From: Cryptomeria japonica
Lineage: Eukaryota > Streptophyta > Pinopsida > Cupressales > Cupressaceae
Reading direction: 5' to 3'
DNA length: 64,000 nucleotides
NCBI RefSeq assembly: GCF_030272615.1
Contig: NW_026729139.1
Span: forward strand, 114,239 to 178,238
The position numbers and the translations under genes are program-made. The notes beneath the pieces were generated by a model, which was not told where the DNA came from, ran no database searches, and saw only the letters and a program-made list of their open reading frames with translations. Shown here piece after piece: positions 23,880 through 36,119 of the stretch. The first letter of the stretch is position 1, and each line of letters begins with the position of its first letter.

Positions 23880-24480
23880 GAACAAATATTTTAAATGAAA
23901 TATTTCTCTAGTTACACAAACACCCACTTTTAATATCAATATTCAATCAAATACCTCTAAACAAATTAATATAAATATTTATTTTCATAGATGAGCATGG
24001 ATCATGTCAATTAAATTTTGATCTTTACCTTACTTTTCACATCTTTTATTTTGAAAAACCAAGAGTCACAAATAAAATCTTGTCCTAACAGAAAACAAAT
24101 ACCATGTTGGATGATTGAAAATAAAAATTAAAATATATTCTATGTAATTTATTGGAAAAAAGGCAAAAAAAGATCTCTCTTGCGCATTCACATGAACTGA
24201 ATTATGATACAAACAAAAAATCTTTTGAGTAAATAAGAAAAACTACGTGTAACGTGCAAATTCATTCCAAAGAGGTTGGAGTACATGTACACCATCCTAG
24301 ATAATATATGTTATCTTCGCAATTATGATACTAGGATTATATAAAGGTAACATTAATGTGGCTCAATTAAGTAACTTGTATGTGAACGTGACAGTGGGAA
24401 CAATGGATGGAATATTTCCTTTGGACCACTGTGAGTTGCCTACATTTTTAGTTCTTCCCCATAGGAACTATAGCGGAGGC
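23880..24480 (+). repeat. Copy of the receptor-kinase proximal promoter
   Basis: It is collinear with 46068-46340. Shared landmarks are ATTCAATCAAATA, ATTTATTTTCAT, GATGAGCATGGATC, GTTGGATGATTGAAAATAAA, ATATATTCT.TGTAATT and AATGGATGGAATATTT.CTTTGGAC. The copy here has an extra insert of about 200 bp (24190-24390). No kinase exon follows. Together with the blocks at 12.0-13.26 kb it could be one paralogous intergenic unit split by later insertions. Confidence 0.7.
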
Positions 24481-24607
24481 CTCTCCCATTGACCCCCTGA
24501 TTAATCCCATTGCAATCAACCAATCAAAAATCACGTTTTTGCAAATATTTTTTGCATTCTCTAATCTAAACCCGCATATTATTTAGGTGAAATATTACTG
24601 GCAAGTT

Positions 24608-25169
24608 TGTTGTGTGAGAAAAATAACAAGTGCAGAAAATTTGTAAAGAAGAACAATAGCACATAACACACAGATTTACGTGGAAAAACCTAGTAAAAAT
24701 ATACCAGAAAAAAACCATGGGCAAATTTTGTCTTTCGTATTGATTCTTGGGACATATAGAGTTACAACAATCTCAAAGCCATTTAGGCCTTATTTTCAAA
24801 GGAGGAAGAGCTACTCTATATATATACAAATTTGAGAAACAATGCAATAATTAAGTTCTCAAATTTGCCACCTCTAACTCTTCAAATGCCACCACTATAG
24901 TCATATTATTGACTAAGCCTATATGTGGCTCTCAATCATCTACAAGGTTGACAGATATAGAGTCCAACTTGATTCTCCTATGAATCACTTAATAATTTAC
25001 TAAGTCAACACAACCAAGTTGCAGAGTCCTAGTTGGAGATAACTTACTAAAAATAGTAAGTAGAGTCACACAACTACATGTATGACACATATAGGAGCAA
25101 ACTCCTAATTGAAGATAACTTGTAGGACACATATGGAAGCAAAGTCCTAATTGAATTCACATTCCAACA
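24608..25169 (-). repeat. Copia-type LTR, probably solo
   Basis: Read on the minus strand it starts TGTTGGAATG and ends CACACAACA. It has a TATATATATAG-like TATA, and near its end CTAGGTTTTTCCACGTAAATC, a hallmark of the R/U5 region of plant Copia LTRs. No internal coding region adjoins. Flanking 5-mers (AAGTT and TGTTA) do not match, so the ends or target duplication may have mutated. Confidence 0.6.
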
Positions 25170-26330
25170 TGTTAGAGCCTACTTATTAGAGTTGCTAGCT
25201 ATTTGTAGGGGGTTTGCTTAGTTCTCAACGGGAGAGAACACCCATCTTCAGAGGGCCACCTAAATAGAATGTTCAGAAAATGCAGTTGGTCAAAAGATAT
25301 GGCCGTCAAAAAGGGCCTGCAGGTTAAAAGGAACCTTCACTTATTCCTATGATTTCTATTACTATTTTTTTAATATATTTATGTGGTAATTAGTCATTTT
25401 AACTTTTAAGGTTTGGCTGGGGAAAAACACTCTTTAATTAAAGCTTTAGGTGACTCTAAGTTGAGACATTTCTACAAGTTTCAGTTTACTTGAGTAGATC
25501 CTAATAAGCACCGCACATTGTTGTTTTATTTTTGTCTCACTAAATTTAGGATATTCTTATAATGCAATGCGAGTGCGCTTGGATTGCATTCTTAATATTT
25601 TAAAACTTTGGTTATGCTTAAGTTTACTCCCAATCATTAGGCCACATTCTACCTGTTTGTTGGTTGTTGGCCTTATTATGGCCAGGGGGACTTGAAATTC
25701 AACTTACACCTCTATTACCATCATACTACAAACCCTCAAATCTCGACCGTTCATTTTTTTATGATAAACCTTTTTACCATCTATGGTTTAGTTGATATTT
25801 TTTATTTATATCTTAGGTGGTAAAAGGTTTGTGGAATTTCAAGAATGAGATAATTCAAATCATTAAGCATCTACTCCTAGTCCCAAGAATAGCATTCCAC
25901 AAGCAGAATGTGATCCAGGGTGTTGGTATACATCCCTTTTAGAATTTCAACCAAGAAAAGAAGTTTTTAAATTTTAATCTACTTTTCTAATACAAAGATC
26001 AGTATGAACTATCCTCAAATTAACTATGTACATGATAATAAATTTACCGCTTGATGTTCCCAAGCAACCAATGTTTTGAATTTTGCCCAGTGCATTTGTT
26101 GTTCATATCAATAAGATCTTATGTTTGACCCTCCATATATGCAAACACGGTCATATATAATTTAAGCCCTTGCTGACTATGTTAGCCTTATTATCCATGT
26201 GTTTTGATGGTCTTAGCCTAATCACTTAATAAACCTTGCACAATGGCATATTAGGCACAATTATGCTCACCTAAGGAATGCTTGAGGCCTAGTACCCTGT
26301 TTATATGTTGCACACTATTAATCTGGCTTT
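25170..26330. other. No recognisable gene
   Basis: Mixed-composition DNA with short open frames only. I saw no splice-bounded exon, repeat or retroelement domain. Confidence 0.5.
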
Positions 26331-26664
26331 AATAAAGCATAAAAATCATTCATAAATATTCATGGAAAAATCATTACATATTGGTTTTTGCAAACCTTTT
26401 CTATATCCATTCATGAGCTAAAAGTTGTGTTACAAGTGTTTACAAAGGATTCCATGTAGACATTTATTCTTAGTGCCAACTGAATATATTATAGGATTGC
26501 TTTAAATCTAACTCAAGTTGTTCCTAGTTTTAATATATCTTTGGTTTATACAACTCCATCTTGGATTCTTCTAGAAGCATGGAGGCAAAAAGAAATCTAA
26601 TTACTTTTCGTAAAACCTAGCCAATCATTTTTTATTTTGTAATAAACATAAAGCACAGACAAAG

Positions 26665-28262
26665 CTAACCTAAGGACTTTAATGTCTCAGCAACCTCATC
26701 TTCGAGGTTGCACATCTCCTGGGCCACCTTTTTCAGATCTTGGATCTCTTGAGGTGAAGAATCTACTTTTCTCTGCAGATTGGCTCTAGTCCTCCTCGAG
26801 GGGCTAGAGTCCTCTTTCTTACTTTTTTCTTTGTCTACATCCAAGTCCACAACTAGCGAGCCTTGCTGATTTTTTTCCAAATTCTCAATCATGGTGCTCA
26901 AGGTAGTAGCATTTTGCTTCACAAATCTATGACTATGCTTCATGATGGTGTTCATGGTTTCCCTGATTTTGCCAATTTCCCCTTCCAGATGCTTAATCTT
27001 TTTCTCGTTTTCCTTCTTCATCTTGTCCATGAGCTCAACTATTCTTTGAAGGTACTCAGCCATTGACATCTTCTCTTCCTCAGTCCACAAAACCCCATCA
27101 GCATTCTGAGGCACACCTTTAGCTTCCATCTCATCCAGTTTGCTAGTGACAACCCTGTTCTTTATGCTAAGGTCCTTTATTTCATGAAAACCCCACTTAA
27201 TAATCATGAGATAATTAATAACACCATTTCTAGAAATTGCTAGTATGTCATCAGGAAATTCCCAGTCAAGCTTGAAGTAGTGGTCTTCAGATTTGAGATT
27301 TCCAAGGAATCTGGGTCTATTCTCTCTATCAGTGGTAGGGTAAGAGGTATATGAGCCCTCAGTGGTTTTTGGGGCAGCATAATTATCCTCCGGAGAATAC
27401 TTAGAATAAGAAACCATTTTTTTCTTGGGGGGTTCCTTCTCAGGTTGTTTTTCAATTCCTGAGAAGTGCCAATGGGGGTTTTCACAAAGAAATATTTTTT
27501 ACCCAAGGGCTTTCTCTGAAGGGTTTTCTTATACACCTTCTTGGGGAGGGAGAATCTTTCTCTTTCCACTTAGTGTCTAATTTATCTTTATCCTTGGACA
27601 CACTAATATCAATATCATAACCTTCCAAGGATGTTAGATGGGCTAGCATGTTTCCAAAATGATCATGAATAAGCTTAACATGGCCAACATATAGGACCGG
27701 ATTCTTCCTAGGGGGATTTCTATGTTCCTCAACAAAATGATTCAAAGAGCTAAACAAGTAGTGAGGAAAGGAAACCCTCACCATGTGTCGAAATGATTGA
27801 GGAAGGTGAAATGGTAACCATAGTCTCTGGTAAATCTATCAACCACCGTAATGTATTGCATGATAATTCTAAACACCTCCCTCTATAGCTTCTTAACAAA
27901 TCCAGCATAATAATAAGTGTTAGCAATTTTGACTAGCGCCTCTCTTTCCTCATCAGTCTTGGGAAATCTGGTGACTGCTTCATCTAGAAACTTTCTATCA
28001 CAAAAGAACTTCACTCCCTCTATAGAGAGCCCAATGGTTTCCCCAATGAGATTCTCGTCAACCTTTACCTTCCTTTATGAGAGAATAATTTCCCCATCCT
28101 TCTACTGTTTCACAAAATACTTTGTAATTTCTGAGTCAAGACCATGGAGCTTCTTGAGGAATGGCTCCAACCCACCCCTCTCAATATGCCTCCATACATT
28201 CAAAAAAATTTATGCTTCTCACAACTAGTCGACTCAAACCTCTTTCTGCTTCCCCTCATCAT
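26665..28262 (-). pseudogene. LINE ORF3 homolog, broken
   Basis: Three frames together give a protein homologous to the intact ORF3 at 14.1-15.6 kb. GGLEPFLKKLHGLDSEITKYF, then KVKVDENLIGETIGLSIEGVKF (28000-28176), align with GGIDKFKENMKGNDERLLKHF and SFKVNEEVISQATGLSMEGRKW. The aromatic segment EVFRIIMQYITVVDRF, then HFTFLNHF, aligns with EVCYIMMKYFTLEGRY and HLPFLNH. Downstream is a charged region, then a long coiled coil (MAEYLQRIVELMDKMKKENE, 26665-27417), and a second C-terminal coiled coil. Three TAG stops and at least two frameshifts break it. The start is uncertain. Its function is unknown. Confidence 0.65.
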
Positions 28263-28429
28263 AGAAATCACCTTACTTTTGTTGATTGCAAGGCAAATGA
28301 ATAGAACAAAGAGCCAGTAGCAGAACCAAAGTACCCATAATACGTGCCAACCCTCACAACCCATACATATAATTAAGGAACCACCACCATATCAAATGAT
28401 GTCATTGTATCTAGCTCTATTTCTCTTAA

Positions 28430-29036
28430 TCATTATTAAATGCAACAGTTTTCCCATGAGTGACATCATAGTCAATTAAGGCTCTTACGTCATCTCCCAT
28501 TTTATTATAATCCTGCCACGTCTGTTGCCCCTTTTTCTTTACCACCTTATTGGAAAAATAGTTGGCCACCTTATTAGCTTCCCTGAAAACATGGGAAATT
28601 CTAACCTTATCAAAGTTGGATAAAATAGAAATAGCTTCTTCTATCCAACCTTCAATCTAGATATTTTTGAAGTTCATTCTATTTACAAGGTCAATTACCT
28701 GGAAAGCTCCAATGGCTTTGGCTAAGTGATTGGAGTGTGAACCCAAGGAGAGTGCCATAGCTGAAATAAACTTGCCATTATAATCCCTTAACACTCCCCA
28801 CTCCCAGGCGACCCTGGATTTCCCTTGGCTGCCCTATCAAAATTTTCTTTTATCTAGCCCCTAGGGGGGTGAATCCAACAAGCACCTTGACAGTTCTTTT
28901 TTCTCTGGTCTAGAAGCCTTAGAAGCATCACCTTTAATATTCCAATCTTTTGCAATCTTGAGGTCCTAGTCAGAATAGATCAGAGCCTCCATCTTATTCT
29001 CATTACAAGGGATATTATTGATGTTTTTCATGATTA
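28430..29036 (-). pseudogene. LINE ORF2 C-terminal part: RNase H
   Basis: The translation reads ACWIHPPRG, an NFDRAAKGNPGSPGSG-type RNase H start, ISAMALSLGSHSNHLAKAIG and SHVFREANKVANYFSNKVVK, which is the plant LINE RNase H (RVT_3-like) pattern. Upstream, MKNINNIPCNENKMEALIY joins the zf-RVT linker on the other side of the inserted LTR. Stops and frame changes are present. ORF3 begins within about 200 bp of its end. Confidence 0.75.
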
Positions 29037-29864
29037 GCCTATGTAGTACCCCTACTCATTTGAACTCTTTAGACTCATACTTTATTATTGTTTGTTTTCA
29101 GTGGATAAATTACCATGATGTGTTATTCAGATTTTTATGACATTATTTCATGATTTATCTGGATATGAGATGCATAATTTATTTGCAGTATTTCAGTACT
29201 TGTGATTTATGGTATTTTATAGATTATTGCTATGTACTGACATTTTACTTTATTTATGAAATGTGGAATTATATGTTGTGTGTTTGCAAGTGTATTGGAT
29301 GCAAGGGGACGATTTTCCTTCACTCATTTTGGTGAGACAGGGAACGTCATGATTCTCCTTCATGAGTGTGTATGTTGTGTCTTCTATATTGTATATCTGC
29401 ATGTGTGGTTCGGTGATGCAGATTATTATAGGTACAAGTACCGGGTAGGTACGGGGTATCATCTCCACCTGACTTCAGAGGTCTGAGCATGCCTTATATT
29501 TTCTGATGGAAGTGGAGGAGATAGTAGTTGATCCTATTTTACTCAGTTACACTCATGTGAGTGTCCTCAATTGGTCATCTTGTTAGTTTGTTTGGCCTTC
29601 GTATTTTGTCATTTGATCTTTTTATAAGTATTTGCTTGAGATTTGTTTAGTTTGAGTGTTTTAGTGGATTTAATTAATTAATTAATTAGGTTTATGGAAT
29701 TGTCTCATAGTTGAATTGTTTATGTATTGAGATTATAAATTTAGTTAATTAAAAGAAATTATTAAATTAAGTTGCAAGCTGCATGATATTAGAAATATAT
29801 TTTTATTTAAATTTTTGTGGAAAAATAAATTAAATTAATTGTATTTATTATTTCCTAGAATTTT

Positions 29865-29965
29865 AAATAAATAAAAGAATAACTAAATAAATGAATAAAT
29901 AAATAAATGAATAAATAAATAAATAAAAGAATAAAAGAATAAATAAATAAATGAATAAAAGAATT
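29865..29965. repeat. AATA/AAAT microsatellite
   Basis: A run of AAATAAATAAATGAATAAAT-type tetranucleotides with scattered G interruptions, inside the large LTR. It probably grew by slippage. Confidence 0.85.
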
Positions 29966-30779
29966 AATTAGAATTAAAGTATTGCTTTAATTCTTTATTT
30001 AGAAAATTAATTAATTTGCATGAGAAAAGAAAAGAAAGAATAATGATTTTTAATTATTGCATGTTAGTTTATCTTTTGTTATAAAATTAGAAAATAAAAT
30101 AAAAATTACTATTATTCTAAATTTAGGTTTTTTGTGAAAAAGCTATTGAACCTAGAATTTTAGTTTAAATAGGGGAATAGGCCTTTATTTTAGTCACACA
30201 AGAACAAGTCAAGAATTTTAGGTGAAGAAATTTATTGGAAGTTTATTGAAAGGATTAGGGCTCTTCTACAGATTTCTTCCAGGAAAGCTATACCAGGTTG
30301 GATGGTTTCTTAGTTGTGTGTTTTTAGTAAATATTTCTATTTTTCTTTGCTTGATGTGTGTAAAATAATTATCAAATCCAAAACCCTCTTCTGGTGAATT
30401 CGAGTTTTTGTTTTAGAATTCATGCCTGATGTGTATTTCTAGTTTGTGGAAAGGATTTAATTTGGAGAAAATTAGGAAAAATTATTATGAAAAAAAAATA
30501 GTCAAGATCCTCATGATTGCGTGAAAAATTGCAAAAGTTGAGAGAAATAGTATTTACTAGGTAAATTATTCTCTCTTGTTTAAATAGTCTTTTAAATAAT
30601 GGCGTCTCTGTGAAATTATATGATTACTTTAGAAATAAATTTAATTGAGGATTAAATTTATTGGATTATCTAAAATTTTAAAAAATATATATAATTAGAA
30701 TAAAATTTTGTGAAATGAATTTTATTGATATGGAGAAATTTATGTTTTTGCTGTCAAAAATTTTTAGTAAATGGGGAAT

Positions 30780-31130
30780 TTATTTTTAAGGTTTTAAAAA
30801 AATATATATATTAAAAATATATATATATATAAAATAAAAAAATATTAAAAATAAATAAATATAAAAAAAATAATATTAAAAAAATAATAATATTTAAAAA
30901 AAAATTAAAAAAAATAATAATACTAAAAAAATGTGGGGAGGCTATGCCTCTACCCACGCAGCAACTACCTTTGGGTAGTTAGTTTGTTTGTTTTTTTAAA
31001 AGTTTAATTTAATTTTAATTTTTAATTTTTATTTATTATTTTATTTGTTATTTAGTTTTAAAAAAATAAAAAATAAAAAAAATAATATTTAAATAATTAT
31101 AATGTGTTAATATATATATATATATATTTG
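30780..31130. repeat. Low-complexity A/T block
   Basis: Mostly (TA)n, poly(A) and AATAAT runs, interrupted by a GC-richer island near 30930-30980 with GGGGAGGCTATGCCTC. It lies within the large LTR. Confidence 0.8.
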
Positions 31131-32760
31131 TTTTATTTTTAATTATCAATTTAAAGATTTTTGTTATATGAATAAAGAATTTAGAATTTAGTAATTTTAG
31201 AAAGAAAAAAAAGTTAATAATTTTAAATTCGATATTCATGTTGGAAATGCATTAGGAGATTAATTCATATGTGAATTTATTTAACTTTATTCGACAAATG
31301 ACAAGTTTATGTATTAAATAGTTGTAAATTCTTGTTATCTAGAAATTCTTAAATTGCATGTTATCTATGCTTTTGGCTGTTTTTAAGGAAAGATTGCTTG
31401 TAATAGGATCTTGCGTATATTGTGTTCTTAGTCAAGCTTAATTTCATTGCAATTTTGGTTGGTTTGTCGTTGTGTCCTATGTTATTATTTCTCCTTGGTC
31501 AGGTGTTGTTGTATAACCTTATTGATGTGAGTCATTGTGTGTTTTGTCCAAGTGGTCAATCTTGGGTTATTGATTGTGTATCCTTCACCTGTGCTTTGTC
31601 AGGATTAGTTATGGATGTTTGTTTCACCATAGAGTTCTCGTAGAGAGACCTTTCCTGTTAGTGTCCTAGGAGAGAGAGTGGCTTTCAAGTGAGGGCCGTG
31701 CCCAAAGTGGATAACAAGATAACCCGTCGAAAGTTAGTTAAAAAGTGATAACATAATAATATATTGGGGGGGAGTGAGATAAATATTAATTAAGATAAGT
31801 GTACCTCGTGCATAGGTATAGTGCTAGTACAGGGCTCATAATGCTACGAGAAGGCCTGGAATGGCAAACTTACCACCTTGTCTTCATGAAAGGATTGGTA
31901 GGGTCTGCATGAGACTTACTTGGAACCGGAGGCTTAGGAGAGGTTACCAAGAGAAACCCGAGGATGGGGGGCGGGACCTATGGAGGTTGTACCATGGTAA
32001 CCATCAAGCTATGTGATGACACTCTCTTCTTAGAGTCACTTGTGTTTTGTGAGTTGAGTCACATGGATGTTTGCAGAGTCTTGTAGTCCTTTTGTACTTG
32101 TCTTACTTTGCTTGCTTGAGGGTTTTCTACTATCTCCTAGCATGGTGGGGTGGTTCCATTTCAGGATCACATGGTCGGGTGGTAATGCCACTTCCCATCT
32201 GATGTTCTGGATTGTATCTTCAGGTGAGGAAAGGATTTGCTGGTGTTTCTTGGTTCGTGGTTTATGTACCAGCTCTTGTTCAAGATCATTGTTTAGTTGA
32301 GACCTTGTGGTCATTTTATCAGACTTTTATGTAACCTTGATATTGTATCTTTGTAATCAGTGCTATTATTGGAAGCCATGTATTTATGGATATTGTAATA
32401 TTATTATGTCAATGAAATGAATGTTATTGTTTTGATCTTATGTTTAAATGGTTTATGGAAATTGGATACATTGGAATACTTTTATTTCTTTATTATGAAA
32501 TTTGGATGTATGGGTAGTTTTAAAACTTAAGTTTTCAATTTATCTAATTAAATGGATTAACTATGGTGTTAATATAATCTATGAAATTAATCTTTGTTGG
32601 TTACCCTTAGGACAACATATGGTAGACTTCCGTTGTGTTGTTAAACGTGCAATGGTTTTAGTTAGTGCTCTTAGTCTTTAATAAAAAAAAATTATTTCAC
32701 CCTTTAGTTGCCTAGTTGTGTTGTTTTCCTTTAGGGTTCCTGGCGAGGTATTACAGCCTA

Positions 32761-34215
32761 TATGTTTTCTCATACACAATATACTCTAGATCCTCCTTGT
32801 CCCTAAAGATTCTATTATTTCACTCCTTCCACACACTCAAAGCAATATAGGGGAAGGTAAAGGATCACAATCTATGGATAGTAGGATTCAAGGAGGGACT
32901 ATTCCATTGAATAAAAAGGTCCTCAATAGAGATAAAAATCTTCCCCAAATAGAAGCCACATATGGATAATGAAGGAACAAATGATTAGTCATTTTCACTT
33001 CTTCCCTATATAGGTAGCATCGATTCAAGATCTGGAAATCACACTTGCAGAGATTATCAATTGTGAGCACTTTATTCTGGAGAAGAATCCAAAAGAATAT
33101 GTTGACCTTAGGAGTCAGGTGTTTAATTCAAGCTTTAGCCCAAAAGGGAGGGGGGTGGGAGAAAGGGACAACAAAGATATAGCCAAAGTGATTGAGTAGC
33201 TACCAAAAGGGTTAGCCGTCCAAATTAATAAATCATCATGATGACTCAAACCCATTCTAACCGTCATCGGAGAAGATTGAATCGGCATAAGGTTCATATT
33301 GATCTAGAAAAGATTCACCCAGCCACCATCCCTCCAATAGTCCTTAACATGGGTCTCAAAAAATGCCTTACAAGTATCAAACCACCCATTGAATCTTTCA
33401 TTTGAAATTAAGGGCTCCTTCAATAACCATCTATCTTCACAAAACCTAGTCTGGTTCCCTTTTTTGATGCTCCAATCAACTCCCAAATCAATAATTTTTC
33501 TTCCTCTAACCATATCATTCTAGAGAATCAAACCACACAACAGATTTGGAGAATCAAGAAAAGTTTTAAGAGATCCAGTATTGGCCATATATTTTCTCTT
33601 TAAAATACTATTCCATTCTCCATTAGAAGAGAAATCTCTCCAAATTTTCTTAGCAAGGAGAACCTTATTCATAGTTCTAATCTTCCTAAGACCCAAACCT
33701 CTTAGATTTTTTAGGTCTAAAAACAAAATCCCAACCAATAAGCGGGATTCTTTTTCTTTCTTCCACACCAGACCAAAGAAAGTGTTTCTAGATTTTTTCA
33801 ATGGCATCTGCATATTTGGAAGGGATTTTAAAAATACTTAAGGCATAGATTGGAAGATTCTATAGATTTTCTTTGAGAAGTTGAACTTACCTGCTTGGCT
33901 AAGAAGAGAACCTATCCATCCAACTAGCTTTTTGTTGAACCTATCAACCAAAGAGTTCCAAAAGGATTCAGGAGGCTTAAGACCCAAGGGTAGACCAAGA
34001 TAAATTGATGTTAAAGATTTCACTTTGCATCCAAGAATTCTATCAATTTTACTCTGCCTAGGCTCTAGAGTGTTGAAGAAAAATAAAGAGCTTTTTTGTA
34101 TATTAACCATCTAACCAAACACCATCCCATAATCATCCAAGGATTTTTTAATATTCCTAGCTTCAGCCAATGTAGATCTCCCCATCAGAATAGTATCATC
34201 CACAAATTTCAATCA
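32761..34215 (-). pseudogene. LINE ORF2 middle part: RT C-terminus and zf-RVT
   Basis: Starting at KFVDDTILMGRSTL (the RT active-site box), the frame reads GCKVKSLTSIYLGLPLG, then SRNTFFGLVWKKE and LRGLGLRKIRTMNKVLLAKK. It continues through the thumb/connection region to the zf-RVT segment and ALSVWKE at about 32830. Most of it (34110-33115) stays in one frame with a few stops; a shift follows near 33100. Similar wording in the LINE at 17.3-18.2 kb (TYLGLPLTIKE, LGCLSIRKINALNKALIAKI) supports the assignment. It is truncated at the 5' side. Confidence 0.8.
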
Positions 34216-34416
34216 CCATCAAATTTCAATTGAATGTTTGCTAGGATAGCGTTGTTGGTACAGGTATTGTAAACTTTCTCTTTCACTGAAAACAATTTTA
34301 CATTTCTTTGTTACAAGTATTTCAAATACCTTTCTAACCCATGCTTACTTGAAATAATGTTCAAATCTGAGGCTATGGTTCTTTTGAGAATTGATTAGTT
34401 TGTGAATTTTCTATAG

Positions 34417-35129
34417 GCTTTAGCTATGTAGAAAATGAAACACTACTATCTAAAATCAATGCACAAGTGGAAGCTAACCTGTTAACCTTTTTGAAATAGT
34501 TCTTTAAGAATAGTACTTTGTAGGAGATCCCTGTATTCATTTTTGGAGAATCATATGGAGGAAAACCTTCAAGTATGGTGTGCCTAGCTTTAAGCTTATG
34601 TGGATTATGTGGTAAGCTTAGTATTTATAGTCAACCTAATAAATGATACTATTATTCACATTCAATTCATATATGATCATGCCTAACACAACTCTATTGA
34701 TTGAAATTATTATTCACTTCCAATTCAACTAAAAACCCATCTAATAAATATCTATTGATTACTAGCTTTCATGGGGACCTTTGCTTAAAGATGTGTCATG
34801 TTTGGAGTTGGATGATGTCAAAAATGTCACAAGGTGTAGCTCAATACATTGTGCTCTTAGTGCACAAACTTTCCTCTCCTATTTTAGTAAATTGAAATGG
34901 TCCCAGCAAGTTGAAAACACATAAGCTAGAAATGCAACTGTTTTTCATGAATTGACCTAGGAACATGCAAAGTTCCCATCCATCTCTTCTTTCTTGACAT
35001 TAGCTAGTTCTTTAGTGAAATAGGATTTCTTTGAAAATAAAGGAACAAATTTTTAGTGGAAAATATCTAGACACTACAACTTCTTGGTCAGAATTGGAGA
35101 GTGTTATTGACTCGGCTAGTAACAATGTG
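34417..35129 (+). pseudogene. Serine carboxypeptidase-like gene remnant, three exons
   Basis: Three splice-bounded exon relics. The first (34417-34611) follows a TTTCTATAG acceptor and ends at GTAAGC. It encodes GFSYVENETLLSK and later IPVFIFGESYGG, which carries the catalytic Ser of S10 carboxypeptidases, but has two TAG codons. The second (from about 34766 to 34920) reads LSWGPLLKDVSCLE. The third (35071-35129) reads TTSWSELESVIDSASNNV and ends at a GTATGT donor. The order and wording fit the SCPL51/retinoid-inducible type. Upstream oxyanion-hole and downstream Asp/His exons were not found. Retained introns mean a gene copy and not a processed one. Confidence 0.65.
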
Positions 35130-36119
35130 GTATGTGTACTCTCGAGACCATAAGAATGAAAACTTACTTCTATTGCACTACATGGAAGATGAAACACAAT
35201 TTGTAGTGGAGCATGCGATGTGATTTTTTCTGATTTTGGTATTTGTAGGAACAATTTTGTTTGATTTCTTCCACAATCAAATGTAAACCCAAATATTGGG
35301 AAGGATTTAAATTACTGATGCATTGAATGAATTTTTTTATTTTTGGAAGTAAAGATCATAGTGGAGACCATTATTAAAGCCACCTAGATTTAAAATCTAC
35401 ATGTTGATATTCATAATTTTGATGGTCATACCAATGATTTGATAAATATTTTCCACAAAGTAATTAGTGTTCATATTGGTTAATTAGCAATCATTTTGCA
35501 TGGAAATTGTGTTGAATATTTTCCCACAAATTGTATGGAAGAATATGAATTTTCAACAAATAATTGTCTAAATTTCATTATGATCATATTGTTGTACGAT
35601 GTTACAGATAAATTTTCTAATTTGAACGATTTATATGATTATTCTAAACCACAAGAAATTTAGTGATGCCACAAATTAACACTTGTAATTAATTTTTATG
35701 TTTAAATGGGGTAATGTTGTAATGTTTCTTTTTGTTTCTCTTACTGACTTTATGCAATGCGGGTCTAGTATCACCCAACAATTGAAAGGGAATTATAGAG
35801 ATCTTGGCTAGGGAGTATTTTGAATATGGACAAAGGTGTGCATTTTGGACTAGGGTTTCTTAGAATGGCCAAGGCAAGTCTCAACAATGTCTGCTTCACA
35901 AATGGAACTAAGATAGACAGATTCAACTCCTACCAAATTTGCCAGATTCAAACAATACCAATTGGGCATGCTTGGTAGTTGTTGAATCTATTTAACATAA
36001 TAGATTGAGGAGCTGCAACTGGTCATAATGGAAGTGAAGTTGGTCTAATGCTAAAATGGTTTATTGACTAGAGATCTCTGCAACTATTTGATGACGTTGT
36101 GCAAGCACTAAAATGTAAA
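35130..36119. other. No recognisable gene
   Basis: Further carboxypeptidase exons would be expected here, but I could not identify any. Only short AT-rich open frames are seen. Confidence 0.5.

Larger units (their letters stand above)
29042..32755. mobile_element. 3.7-kb solo LTR with GCCTA target duplication
   Basis: Ends are TGTAGTACC and GGTATTACA, an inverted-terminal pair typical of plant gypsy LTRs. They are flanked by perfect 5-bp duplications GCCTA (29037-29041 and 32756-32760). The interior has no open frame of a retroelement protein and no second pair of LTR ends that I can see. It contains AT-rich low-complexity blocks at 29640-30110 and 30780-31140. A solo LTR is the simplest reading; a non-coding LARD-type element is possible. 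Orientation cannot be fixed from ends alone. Confidence 0.8.
26330..34215 (-). mobile_element. Second LINE with ORF3, split by an LTR
   Basis: Minus-strand order is RT from the FVDD box onward, zf-RVT region, [3.7-kb LTR], RNase H, ORF3-like protein and a non-coding tail. The 5' end is truncated inside RT, as expected of incomplete target-primed reverse transcription. The reading frame across the LTR insertion is continuous once the LTR and one GCCTA copy are removed, so the two LINE pieces are one insertion. The 3' end is approximate; no clear poly(A) tail or target duplication was found. Confidence 0.75.

Noticed and set aside
24603-25174. Target-site duplication for the LTR at 24.6-25.17 kb
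   Set aside because: The flanking 5-mers differ at most positions; I kept the LTR call but not the duplication.
25181-25200. GAGTTGCTAGCTATT as the empty site of the LTR upstream of the kinase
   Set aside because: The match does not continue into the sequence right of the LTR (ACTCTTTC), so it is probably chance.
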